64,000 nt of DNA from JAOPZW01 sp963789015 (GTDB lineage Bacteria > Actinomycetota > Thermoleophilia > Solirubrobacterales > Solirubrobacteraceae), in contig CAWBIU010000001.1 in the NCBI GenBank assembly GCA_963789015.1, forward strand, positions 2,046,001-2,110,000, written 5' to 3'. Position 1 is the stretch's first letter, and every line of letters starts with the position of its first letter. Both the position numbers and the translations under genes were made by a program. Positions 33,459 to 41,259 of the stretch are shown here, in pieces. The notes under the pieces were generated by a model. It was not told where the DNA came from. It saw nothing but the letters and a program-made list of their open reading frames with translations, and made no database searches.

Positions 33459-33917
33459 ATGGACGGCGCGCGCCCCCACGGCCGCTTCCTCGCCGGTGAG
33501 GCCGGTGACCTGGCCGGCGTGTCCGGTACGACGATCGGCCAGTGGGCGCGGCGCGGGCTGATCCGCGCCTCGCGGTCGACCGGCGACCCGCACGTGTACA
33601 GCCTCGAGGACGTCGCCGAGGCGGTCGTCGTCCATGCGCTGCTCGAGCACGGGCTGCGCCACGCGGCGATCCGCGAGGCGATCGCCGCGCTCGGGGATTA
33701 CGGGGCCTGGCCGTTGAGCCGGGCGCCGCTGGCCACCACCGCCGAGGACGACGGCGCGCGGATCGTCCTGTGCGCCGGCGACGGGCTGTTCGTGCTGCGC
33801 GGCCACGACTGGCAGCGCCTCGCCGTCGTGCCCGCGCTGCGGGAGCTGCCGCTCTCCGGTCCGCTCGAGGTCGTCGCGCGGGCGCGCGGCGCAGCACACG
33901 CGTCGGACGGCTGCTGA
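33459..33917 (+). CDS. MerR-like helix-turn-helix regulator
   Basis: 152 residues from ATG 33459. FLAGEAGDLAGVSGTTIGQWARRGLIRASRSTGDPHVYSLEDVAEAVVVHALLEHGLRHAAIREAIAAL is a MerR-type winged helix with dimerisation helix; the remaining 70 residues form a small unknown C-terminal domain. Unlike most MerR proteins it lacks the RYYD-type turn, so it belongs to the broad MerR/excisionase group. No operator was recognised near it. Confidence 0.75.
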   Translation: MDGARPHGRFLAGEAGDLAGVSGTTIGQWARRGLIRASRSTGDPHVYSLEDVAEAVVVHALLEHGLRHAAIREAIAALGDYGAWPLSRAPLATTAEDDGARIVLCAGDGLFVLRGHDWQRLAVVPALRELPLSGPLEVVARARGAAHASDGC

Positions 33918-33965
33918 GAAACGTCGAATGGGCTTCAGGGCCCGTCGGGCGGACCGATAGACGCC

Positions 33966-35462
33966 ATGTGGACAGCCCTGCCACACGCCGACGTGCGTCC
34001 AGCGACCCCGGTCCAGGGCGCGCCCTCCGGCGTGCGCGCGACCCTGTGGGCGTGGTCGCTGGGACTGTGCCTCGCGCTGAGCGCCGTCTACCCGTTCGTG
34101 CCCCAGGCGGTCCAGATGACGAGCTACCGGATCGTCGGGATCTTCGCCGTCGTCGGGCTCCTCGCCGGCATCCGCCTGAACCGGCTGCGCCCGCTGCCGT
34201 GGGTGCTCATCGCGCTCGGGCAGCTGAGCTTCGTGCTCGGCGACGCGCTGTGGGACGTCTACGACCTGATCCTCCACCTCGCCCCGACGCCGTCGCCGGC
34301 CGACGTCCTCTACGTCGCCGGCTACCCGTTCATCGCCGCCGGCCTCGCCGTCCTCTCGCGCCGGCGCGCCGCGCGCGCCGACAACTCGAGCCTGATCGAC
34401 GCGACGATCATCACCGTCGGCGCCGGTGTCGTCGCCTGGGTCTTCCTGCTGTCTCCCTTCGGGCACGACGAGACGCTGACCGCCCCGGACCGCCTGAGCG
34501 CGCTCTCCCATCCGCTCGGCGACCTGCTGCTGCTGTCGATGGCGGCGCGGCTGTTCCTGCTGCCCGGCGTCTCCTCGCGCGGCCACCGGCTGTTCGGGTT
34601 CGGCCTCGTGGCCGTGCTCGTCGCCGACGTCGCCGACCTCGCCATCACCACGGCCGAGAGCAGCGTGCTCCCGGCCGAGCTCATCGACGTCGGCTACCTG
34701 GTCTCCTACGCGCTGATCGGCGCGTCGGCGCTGGACCCGACGAGCCGCATACCCGAGGCCTCGCCCGTCTCGCAGGCCGTCCTGTCGCCGGGCCGCCTGC
34801 GCCTGCTGGCCGGCGCCTCGCTGCTCGCGCCGGCCACGCTGGCCGTCCAGACGCTCATGGGGGGCACCTCGCACGCCCTGCTCATCGCCGCCACGTCGGC
34901 GGTGCTCTTCCTGCTCGTCCTGGGCCGCATGTCCGGCCTCGTGCGCCGCGTCGAGGAGCAGTCGAGCCTGCTCGCGCGCGTCGCCCGCACCGACGCGCTC
35001 ACCGGGCTGCTCAACCGCCGCGCCTGGGACGAGGGTCTGCCGACCGAGCTGGCGCGCGCCGGGCGCGCCGGCGAGCGCGTGTCCGTCGCGCTGCTCGACC
35101 TCGACCGCTTCAAGGCGTTCAACGACGTCCAGGGCCATCCGGCCGGCGACCGTCTGCTGCGCGCCGCCGCGGCGGCGTGGCGCGGGGAGCTGCGCGCGCC
35201 GGACGTGCTCGCCCGCTACGGCGGCGAGGAGTTCGGCGTCATCCTGCCCGGCTGCGGGCTGGACGAGGCGGCGGCGATCGTCGACCGCCTGCGCGGCCTG
35301 ACCCCGCAGGGCGAGACGAGCTCGGCGGGCATCGCCGAGTGGGACGGCAGCGAGTCGGCGGACGCGCTCGTGGCGCGCGCCGACGGCGCCCTCTACGCGG
35401 CGAAGCGCGGCGGACGCGATCGCACGGTCCTCGCGGCCGGGCGCGCGGCGCTCGCCGCCTAA
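33966..35462 (+). CDS. Membrane-bound GGDEF-domain diguanylate cyclase
   Basis: 498 residues. Residues 25-320 carry eight to nine membrane helices forming an MHYT/7TM-like sensory module; from about 340 a GGDEF domain follows (ARTDALTGLLNRRAWDEGLPTELA, VALLDLDRFKAFNDVQGHPAGDRLL, LARYGGEEFGVILPG). The catalytic GGEEF motif is intact, and RAPD five residues before it matches the inhibitory I-site RxxD, so the enzyme should make c-di-GMP under product inhibition. It overlaps the convergent glycosyltransferase gene by four bases. Confidence 0.88.
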   Translation: MWTALPHADVRPATPVQGAPSGVRATLWAWSLGLCLALSAVYPFVPQAVQMTSYRIVGIFAVVGLLAGIRLNRLRPLPWVLIALGQLSFVLGDALWDVYDLILHLAPTPSPADVLYVAGYPFIAAGLAVLSRRRAARADNSSLIDATIITVGAGVVAWVFLLSPFGHDETLTAPDRLSALSHPLGDLLLLSMAARLFLLPGVSSRGHRLFGFGLVAVLVADVADLAITTAESSVLPAELIDVGYLVSYALIGASALDPTSRIPEASPVSQAVLSPGRLRLLAGASLLAPATLAVQTLMGGTSHALLIAATSAVLFLLVLGRMSGLVRRVEEQSSLLARVARTDALTGLLNRRAWDEGLPTELARAGRAGERVSVALLDLDRFKAFNDVQGHPAGDRLLRAAAAAWRGELRAPDVLARYGGEEFGVILPGCGLDEAAAIVDRLRGLTPQGETSSAGIAEWDGSESADALVARADGALYAAKRGGRDRTVLAAGRAALAA

Positions 35463-36505
35463 CGCCCCGCCAGCGTCAGGTAGTCGCGCTCGTAGATATC
35501 GGCGACGCGCTCGGGCGTCAGCCGCAGCGCCCACGCGCGCGCGCCGGCGAGGTCGGGCATCCGCCGCCCGCCGAGCACGTCCTCCAGGGCGCGGGCGAGC
35601 GCCGCCGGGTCCTCGGGCGGCACGAGCAGTCCGCGGCCGTCGGCGAGCGTGTCGGGGAGACCGTCGACGGCGGCGGCGACGACCGGCACGCCGAGGCCCA
35701 TGGCCAATGCGGCGGCCTGCGACGTGCCCTCCTCGCGCGACGGGCACGCCTGCACCGCCGCGCCCGCGACCCACGGCGCCGGGTCGTCGACCCAGCCCTC
35801 GAGGCGCACGACGTCGCCCAGACCGGCGTCGGCGATCCGCGCGCGCATCGCGTGCTCGAGCGGGCCCGCGCCGCAGACGACGACGGGCGGCGGCGAGTCC
35901 ATCAGGGCGACGGCCTCGACGAGCAGATCGGGCCCCTTGTCGGTGGCGAGGCGGCCGGTGAAGACGATCCGCGGGGAGGGCAGCCCCGGGCGCTCGCGGG
36001 CGCCGAAGCCCTCGACGGGCGAGACGCCGGGCACGATGCGCTCGGGCGCCACGCCCGCCCGCAGGCCGTCGGCGCGGGCGCCCGGGCCGTGGCCGTAGAA
36101 GCGATCGATGCGCGGCGCGACCTCGGCCATCGGCTCCCACTGCGGCTCGTCGGGCCAGACGAGGCGGTTGTGCTCGCTCGCCGCGAACGGCACGTCGTCG
36201 CCGATCACCCGGCCTGTGGCCCACCACGCGCCGAGCATGTGGGCATGGACGACGTCGGCGCCCTCCAGGCGCGGCTCGATCCACGCCGCGAAGGCGTCGT
36301 CGCAGCGGTACTGCAGGTCGATCGGACTGCCCATGAGCTCCGGCTCGATCGCGTGGGCCCGGGCCAGCGCGACGCCCTCCTCGGTCGCGTGGCCGACGAG
36401 CAGGCGCGTCGGGTGCCCGCGCGCGGCGAGCACCCGGCTCACCCGCAGCAGCGAGAGCTGTGCGCCGCCCGGCTCGAGTTTGGCCAGCGTGCGGACGACG
36501 AGCAC
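35459..36505 (-). CDS. Glycosyltransferase family 4
   Basis: 348 residues from GTG 36505. GT-B fold: N-terminal KLEPGGAQLSLLRVSRVLAARGH and DVVHAHMLGAWWATG, linker, then the nucleotide-sugar half with RIVFTGRLATDKGPDLLVEAV, VVCGAGPLEHAMRARI, VRLEGWVDDPAPWVAGAAVQACPSREEGTSQAAALAMGLGVPVVAAAVDGLPD, the EGxxxxxxEAMAxGxPVVA-type motif. Acceptor and donor unknown; likely a surface glycan or glycolipid. Starts five bases after the LLM oxidoreductase stop. Confidence 0.88.
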   Translation of the reverse strand: MLVVRTLAKLEPGGAQLSLLRVSRVLAARGHPTRLLVGHATEEGVALARAHAIEPELMGSPIDLQYRCDDAFAAWIEPRLEGADVVHAHMLGAWWATGRVIGDDVPFAASEHNRLVWPDEPQWEPMAEVAPRIDRFYGHGPGARADGLRAGVAPERIVPGVSPVEGFGARERPGLPSPRIVFTGRLATDKGPDLLVEAVALMDSPPPVVVCGAGPLEHAMRARIADAGLGDVVRLEGWVDDPAPWVAGAAVQACPSREEGTSQAAALAMGLGVPVVAAAVDGLPDTLADGRGLLVPPEDPAALARALEDVLGGRRMPDLAGARAWALRLTPERVADIYERDYLTLAGR

Positions 36506-36509
36506 GTGC

Positions 36510-37445
36510 TCATCCCCGGGGGCTGAGCGCGTCGAGCAGCTCGGGGTAGCCCGCGGGATCGCCCATCGGGGTGATCACGTGCGTCGTGATCCCGGCCGCC
36601 GCGAACTCGCCGATCCGCTCGCGCTGGGCCTCCGGCGGCCCGAGCAGGGCGACCTCGCGCACGAGGTCGTCGGGCATCAGCTCGAGCGCGCGCCCGCGGT
36701 CGCCCTCGCGCCACGCGGCGAGCGTCGGCGCCAGCCGCTCGCCCCAGCCGAGCCACTCGTAGAAGGCGGAGTACACGGGCACGGTCGCGTACGCGAGCAG
36801 CATCCGCCGCGCCGCGGCGAGCGCCTCGTCCTCGGGGCCGGGGAAGGAGAAGTAGCGGCAGGCGAGCTCCTTGCCGGGCGCGCCGAAGGCCTCGACGACC
36901 TGCGCCGTGCCGCTCAGCGGCAGCAGGTTGGTGAAGCCGCCGTCGCCCAGCTCGGCGGCGAGCGCGAGCATCCGCCCGCGCAGCGCGGCGACGACGATCG
37001 GGACCGGCTCGGCCGGCGGCATGTCGAGGCGGAAGCCTCCCGGGCCGCGCTCGCCGGCGAGGATCGGGCGCAGCGTCTCGATCGCCTCGCGCATGCGCCG
37101 CAGCGGTCGCTCGAAGGGGATCCCGTTCCAGCGCTCGACGATCACGTCGGACGACGAGCCGAGACCGAGCACGAAGCGCCCGCCCGAGGCGTCGGCGAGC
37201 GCCGCGGCGTGCTGGGCGAGCACCGCGGGCCCGCGCGTGTACGGGTTGACCACGCCGGTGGCCAGTCGCATGGTGGTCGTGTGTACGGCGGCCAGGGCGA
37301 GCGGCGTGAATCCGTCGGCCGCGGCGACCTCGCTCGACCACAGGTCCTCGTAGCCGGCCGCCTCGGCGCGGCGCATGAGCTCCGGGTGGCCGGTCATGGG
37401 CACGCCGAAGAACGGGAGCGTCAGACCGAAGCGCTGGTCGGGCAC
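36510..37445 (-). CDS. LLM class flavin-dependent oxidoreductase
   Basis: 311 residues with the bacterial luciferase-like fold: FGLTLPFFGVPMTGHPELMRRAEAAGYEDLWSSEVAAADGFTPLALAAVHTTTMRLATGVVNPYTRGPAVLAQHAAALADASGGRFVLGLGSSSDVIVERWNG is a textbook LLM N-terminal half (given here in overlapping motif terms: LWSSE, GVVNPYTRGP, GGRFVLGLGSS). The C-terminal ITTHVITPMGDP closes the barrel. F420 or FMN use cannot be decided, but F420 is common in actinobacteria. Substrate unknown. Confidence 0.9.
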   Translation of the reverse strand: MPDQRFGLTLPFFGVPMTGHPELMRRAEAAGYEDLWSSEVAAADGFTPLALAAVHTTTMRLATGVVNPYTRGPAVLAQHAAALADASGGRFVLGLGSSSDVIVERWNGIPFERPLRRMREAIETLRPILAGERGPGGFRLDMPPAEPVPIVVAALRGRMLALAAELGDGGFTNLLPLSGTAQVVEAFGAPGKELACRYFSFPGPEDEALAAARRMLLAYATVPVYSAFYEWLGWGERLAPTLAAWREGDRGRALELMPDDLVREVALLGPPEAQRERIGEFAAAGITTHVITPMGDPAGYPELLDALSPRG

Positions 37446-37492
37446 GGGCGCAACCTACCTGCGGCGGCGCGGGCAGTCCGTAGGCTTGCGCG

Positions 37493-37927
37493 ATGGACGA
37501 GGCGCTCGATGGCATCGCCACCGCCGACGCGCGCCTCGGGCGCCCGTTCCCGCTGCCGACGATCGCCCTGCCGCTCGCCCGCTGGGTCGAGATCGAGCTC
37601 ACCGAGGCGGGCGCCGAGGTCGCATGGAACCTCGACGACACACGCGCGGGAGCGCCCGGCCGGCTCGCTCTCTACGCGGGCACGGCGCCGCCGCCGCCGC
37701 GCGTCCTCCCCGGCGGCACCGAGCCCCGGCAGCGCGGCGAGGTGACCTGGCGGGCGGCGCCGCTGCAGGACGCCCAACCCTCGTTGCGACCGGTCCACGA
37801 GCTGTCCTGGACGGCGGGCGGGCTGCACCTGCGGCTCACCGCGCAGGGGCCCTGGAGCGAGGCCACCCTGGAGGCGATCGCGACATCGATCCCAGTAGGG
37901 TCGGGCGCCGCCGGAGCCACGCCATGA
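37493..37927 (+). CDS. Hypothetical protein
   Basis: 144 residues, no transmembrane or signal segment. Reads as a soluble alpha/beta protein: LPTIALPLARWVEIELTEAGAEVAWNLDDTRAGAPGRLALYAG then a proline-rich turn PPPPRVLPGG and a second beta-rich part. No family recognised. The next gene, glpX, begins 11 bases after its stop, so the two may be co-transcribed. It starts 48 bases from the divergent LLM gene. Confidence 0.55.
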   Translation: MDEALDGIATADARLGRPFPLPTIALPLARWVEIELTEAGAEVAWNLDDTRAGAPGRLALYAGTAPPPPRVLPGGTEPRQRGEVTWRAAPLQDAQPSLRPVHELSWTAGGLHLRLTAQGPWSEATLEAIATSIPVGSGAAGATP

Positions 37928-37937
37928 CCGGGGAGAC

Positions 37938-38939
37938 ATGACCGCGCCGCAGCCGCCCGATCGCCCAGATCGAAACCTCGCACTCGAGATCGTCCGCGTC
38001 ACCGAGGCCGCTGCGCTGGCCTCCGCGCGGATGATCGGCATGGGCGACAAGGAGGGCGCCGACCAGGCCGCCGTCGACGCGATGCGCCTCGTGCTCGACA
38101 CCGTCCACATGGACGGCGTCGTCGTCATCGGCGAGGGCGAGAAGGACGAGGCGCCGATGCTCTTCAACGGCGAGCAGATCGGCGACGGCAAGGGTCCCGA
38201 GGTCGACATCGCCGTCGACCCGCTGGAGGGCACGCGGCTGACCGCCCTGGGCATGCCGAGCGCGCTCGCGGTGATCGCGCTCAGCGGCCGCGGCACGATG
38301 TTCGACCCCGGTCCGTGCGTCTACATGGAGAAGATGGCCGGCGGCGAGGACATCGCCGACCTGCTCGACCTCGACCGCCCGCTCCCCGAGACGCTGGGCC
38401 TGATCGCCGAGCGCCGCGCGTGCGACATCCGGGACATCATGGTCGTGACGCTCGACCGCCCGCGCCACGAGGACGGGATCAAGCAGATCCGCGACGCCGG
38501 CGGGCGCGTGCGCCTGATCACCGACGGCGACGTCAGCGCGAGCCTGCTCGCCGTCAGCGAGCGCTCGCCGGTGACGCTGCTGTGGGGCATCGGCGGCACG
38601 CCCGAGGGCGTCATCACCGCGGCGGCGATCAAGTCGATCGGCGGCGGCCTCGTCGGCCGCCTGTGGCCGCGCGACGACGACGAGCGCCGGGCGGCGACCG
38701 ACGCGGGCTACGACCTCGACCGCCAGCTCACGCAGGACGACCTCGTCCGCGGCGACGACTGCTTCTTCTCGGCCACCGGCGTGACCGACGGCGACGTCCT
38801 GCAGGGCGTGCGCTACGAGGGCTCGACGGCGAGCACGGAGTCGATCGTCATGCGCTCGCGCACGGGCACCGTGCGGCGCATCCAGGCGCGCCACAACCGC
38901 TCGAAGCTGCGGCGCGTCACCGGCGAGCGCTACGGCTAG
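37938..38939 (+). CDS. glpX: Class II fructose-1,6-bisphosphatase
   Basis: 333 residues. RNLALEIVRVTEAAALASARMIGMGDKEGADQAAVDAMR is the GlpX N-terminus; VVIGEGEKDEAPMLFNGEQIG and DIAVDPLEGTRLTA contain the metal-binding GEGEKDEAPML and DPLEGT motifs; LITDGDVSASLLA and WGIGGTPEGVITAAAIK complete the signature. It dephosphorylates fructose-1,6-bisphosphate in gluconeogenesis. Some actinobacterial enzymes also act on sedoheptulose-1,7-bisphosphate. Confidence 0.96.
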   Translation: MTAPQPPDRPDRNLALEIVRVTEAAALASARMIGMGDKEGADQAAVDAMRLVLDTVHMDGVVVIGEGEKDEAPMLFNGEQIGDGKGPEVDIAVDPLEGTRLTALGMPSALAVIALSGRGTMFDPGPCVYMEKMAGGEDIADLLDLDRPLPETLGLIAERRACDIRDIMVVTLDRPRHEDGIKQIRDAGGRVRLITDGDVSASLLAVSERSPVTLLWGIGGTPEGVITAAAIKSIGGGLVGRLWPRDDDERRAATDAGYDLDRQLTQDDLVRGDDCFFSATGVTDGDVLQGVRYEGSTASTESIVMRSRTGTVRRIQARHNRSKLRRVTGERYG

Positions 38940-39658
38940 GCGCCACGCTCGCTCGGCGGCGGCAGCCGCGGGTCGGGCACCTGGTCGACGGTCCGGAAGC
39001 GGCCGACGCGCGACTCGGCGAGGTCGAGCCGGGCGAGCGAGCGCAGGAAGCCGTGCGTCACGAGCACGTGGATGCGCGACTGTGTGTTGGCGTACACCCA
39101 GCGGCCCACCGCGGAGGCGATCGCGGGGTGGAAGTCGGCGACCTCGACCTCGACGTGGACGAGCACCCGGCCGGGCTGGGCGGCGGGCCGGCGCTGGACG
39201 TCGATCTCCAGATAGCCGTCCGCGCGCCGCCCGCGCCGCGCGACGAGCAGGCCGCTGACGATCCGCCAGCGCACGACGCCGCGGCGGTCGTCCATCTCGT
39301 ACTCGGGCGGCGCGAAGGTGATCAGCTTCACGCGCGGGACGAGCAGGCACACCGAGCGCTCGTCCTCCGCGTAGAACACGCGCACGACCCCGAGCGTGGC
39401 GCGGGTCAGGAAGCGCCAGTAGGTGCGCGCCAGGCGCTCGAGGTACTGCGGCGACCACAGCGTGTCGATGCGGTCCGCGGGCAGCGCGACCTCGGCCGTC
39501 TGCACCGAGCGCACCGCTCCGCGATCGTCGATGCCGGTGTCGTCGTCGGCCTGGCGGACGATGTCGACGTCGGCGAGCGGCGGCCCGCCGCGGAGGCGAC
39601 GGGCGACCGCGTAGATCCCGCCGGCGACGGCGGCGATCGCGGCCACGAGCGGCAGCAT
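38936..39658 (-). CDS. Hypothetical protein with N-terminal membrane anchor
   Basis: 240 residues. One N-terminal hydrophobic segment (LPLVAAIAAVAGGIYAVARRL) is followed by a soluble domain of about 210 residues with strands such as VVRVFYAEDERSVCLLVPRVKLITFAPPEYE, VVRWRIVSGLLVARRG and GYLEIDVQRRPA, and ending in FLRSLARLDLAESRVGRF. I do not recognise the family; the conserved feel and clean frame argue for a real gene. It overlaps glpX convergently by four bases. Confidence 0.6.
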   Translation of the reverse strand: MLPLVAAIAAVAGGIYAVARRLRGGPPLADVDIVRQADDDTGIDDRGAVRSVQTAEVALPADRIDTLWSPQYLERLARTYWRFLTRATLGVVRVFYAEDERSVCLLVPRVKLITFAPPEYEMDDRRGVVRWRIVSGLLVARRGRRADGYLEIDVQRRPAAQPGRVLVHVEVEVADFHPAIASAVGRWVYANTQSRIHVLVTHGFLRSLARLDLAESRVGRFRTVDQVPDPRLPPPSERGA

Positions 39659-39728
39659 GCCGCGAGGCTACCCGCCCGGTGAACCCGGCGGTCGGGTAGG
39701 GCGTACTCCGCCTGTGGGGCAGGAGACC

Positions 39729-39745
39729 TTCAACATGCCGTTGAA
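39729..39745. promoter_or_regulatory. Inverted repeat upstream of the MerR-DICT regulator
   Basis: TTCAAC-ATGCC-GTTGAA is a perfect 6-base inverted repeat with a 5-base centre, 33 bases before the regulator start; weaker symmetry (GGAGA and TCTCC) extends it. MerR proteins usually bind such dyads in their own promoters, so autoregulation is likely. Confidence 0.55.
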
Positions 39746-39777
39746 CCTTCTCTCCTGCCCGCTCGAGAGCAGGAACG

Positions 39778-40626
39778 ATGACCGGTGATCTGGCCATAGG
39801 CGACGTCGCGGAGCAGTCCGGCATCGCCGCCGGGACGATCCGCATGTGGGAGCAGCGCTACGGGTTCCCCACGCCCGCGCGCACCACGTCCGGGTACCGC
39901 CGCTACGGCGCCGAGGACGTCGAGCGCCTGCGCCGCGTGCAGGCGTACCGCAACCGCGGCCTGTCGGTCCCGGCGGCGATCGAGCGCGTCCGCGAGAGCG
40001 GCACGGCGTCCGACCTTCCGTCGCTCTACGCCGCCGTGGCCGGGCGCGACAACGCCGCCCACCCGCACGTCCTGCGCAAGTCGACGCTCATGGACCTCAG
40101 CCGCGCCATCGAGTACGAGACGCTCGCGCACGCGGCGGCGCCGGTGCTGTTCGGCGCCTTCCAGGAGGAGCGCTTCTTCCGCGTCATCGAGTCACGCTGG
40201 CGCCGGCTGGCCGATCACGCCGACGCATGCGTCGTGTTCGCCGACTTCGGGGCCGAGCGACGTCCCGAGCACGGGCCGGTCGAGCTGCCGATCCGGCGCG
40301 CGCAGGCGCTCGGCAACGAGTGGTCGCTGATCGTCGACGCGCCCGGTTTCGCGGCCACGCTCGTCGCCTGGGAGCAGCCGCAGACCGGCGAGGGCCGTGA
40401 CGAGGATCGCCGCTTCGAGGCGATCTGGACACTCGACCCGGCGACGACGAGAGTCGCCGCGATGGCCGCCGGGCGGATGGCCGGAGGCATCGATCCCACG
40501 CTGGGAAACGACCTCGAGGCGCGTCTCGCCGACCGCCCGCTGGCGCTCGAGGAGCCCGTCCCGGCGCTCACCTCGCTGGCCAACCGGGTCGTCGCGTACA
40601 TGGAGCGCTCGACCCGCTCGCGGTGA
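39778..40626 (+). CDS. MerR family regulator with DICT sensory domain
   Basis: 282 residues. LAIGDVAEQSGIAAGTIRMWEQRYGFPTPARTTSGYRRYGAEDVERLRRVQAYRNRGLSVPAAIERV (about 5-72) is a MerR DNA-binding domain. The C-terminal part (about 105-230) with LMDLSRAIEYETLAHAA, VLFGAFQEERFFRVIESRWRRLA, VVFADFGAERRPEHGPVELPI matches the DICT domain, a sensory module linked with light or redox responses in actinobacteria and cyanobacteria. It lies 121 bases upstream of hypC in the same direction and is a candidate regulator of the hydrogenase operon. Confidence 0.82.
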   Translation: MTGDLAIGDVAEQSGIAAGTIRMWEQRYGFPTPARTTSGYRRYGAEDVERLRRVQAYRNRGLSVPAAIERVRESGTASDLPSLYAAVAGRDNAAHPHVLRKSTLMDLSRAIEYETLAHAAAPVLFGAFQEERFFRVIESRWRRLADHADACVVFADFGAERRPEHGPVELPIRRAQALGNEWSLIVDAPGFAATLVAWEQPQTGEGRDEDRRFEAIWTLDPATTRVAAMAAGRMAGGIDPTLGNDLEARLADRPLALEEPVPALTSLANRVVAYMERSTRSR

Positions 40627-40656
40627 CGAGACCGGTCCGTCCGCGATCGGGCAAAT

Positions 40657-40689
40657 CAGTTGCAATGCAACTGCGAGCGTGGATATAAA
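40657..40689 (+). promoter_or_regulatory. Hydrogenase operon promoter with embedded 17-bp palindrome
   Basis: CAGTTGCAATGCAACTG (40657-40673) is a perfect palindrome with eight-base arms and a single central base. TTGCAA inside it (40660-40665) and TATAAA (40684-40689), 18 bases apart, make a plausible -35/-10 pair; TATAAA stands out in this GC-rich sequence. Binding of a dimeric regulator to the palindrome would cover the -35. The hypC start follows 58 bases later. Confidence 0.65.
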
Positions 40690-40747
40690 CCGGCGGGACG
40701 GACGGCGCCCTCGCCCCCCGAGGGACCGACGAGCGGAGGTCGCCCCA

Positions 40748-41029
40748 GTGTGCCTGGCCATCCCGGGCCGCATCGTGGAGGTGGTCGACGAGTCCAACCG
40801 GCTCGCCAAGGTCGATGTCGCCGGAGTCCAGCGCAACGTCAACATCGGGCTGCTGGACGGTGACCTCGACGGCGGCGTCGGACCCGGCGACTGGGTCCTC
40901 ATCCACGTCGGCTTCGCGATCTCCCACATCGACGAGGACGAGGCGCGCGCCACGCGCGAGTTGCTCGAGGCGATGGGCGCCGAGTACGAGCAGGAGCTCA
41001 CCGAGCTGAGGGAGAGCGTGATCGAGTAG
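40748..41029 (+). CDS. hypC: Hydrogenase maturation chaperone HypC
   Basis: 93 residues from GTG 40748 with GGAGG about eight bases upstream. It begins VCLAIPGRIVEVVD: the essential Cys2 and the CLAIPG motif are the HypC signature; VDVAGVQRNVNIGLLDG and GDWVLIHVGFAISHID complete the OB-fold. HypC delivers the Fe(CN)2CO unit with HypD to the large subunit precursor. First gene of the hydrogenase operon. Confidence 0.95.
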   Translation: MCLAIPGRIVEVVDESNRLAKVDVAGVQRNVNIGLLDGDLDGGVGPGDWVLIHVGFAISHIDEDEARATRELLEAMGAEYEQELTELRESVIE

Positions 41030-41259
41030 TGGACCCCCGCTGCGACGACCAGCATCACTGCATCACCTGCTCCGACGAAGGCGTGCCGATGTGGGTTCTC
41101 GCCGTCGACGGGGACCGCGGCCTGGCGCTCTGCGCCGACCGCGACGGCGGGCACCTGTCGGTCGAGACCGCGCTCGTCGAGCCGATCGCGCCCGGCGACG
41201 CGCTGCTCGTCCACGCCGGCACCGCCCTGACGCGCCTCGACGCCGAGACGCTGGCATGA
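41029..41259 (+). CDS. Second HypC/HupF-like hydrogenase assembly chaperone
   Basis: 76 residues. The GTG shares a base with the hypC stop (TAGTG). N-terminal HHCITCSDEGVPMWVLAV replaces the usual MCLxIPG start, but GDALLVHAGTALTRLD matches the HypC C-terminal strand-helix. Proteins with HCxTCSD at this place recur in actinobacterial group 1h hydrogenase clusters and are annotated as HupF-like. Whether it has a separate client or step from HypC is unknown. The two cysteines CITC could bind metal. Confidence 0.8.
   Translation: MDPRCDDQHHCITCSDEGVPMWVLAVDGDRGLALCADRDGGHLSVETALVEPIAPGDALLVHAGTALTRLDAETLA

Noticed and set aside
40657..40673. Nickel-responsive Nur box
   Set aside because: Half-sites resemble TTGC/GCAA but spacing is one base, not the five of the Streptomyces Nur motif; kept only as an unnamed palindrome.
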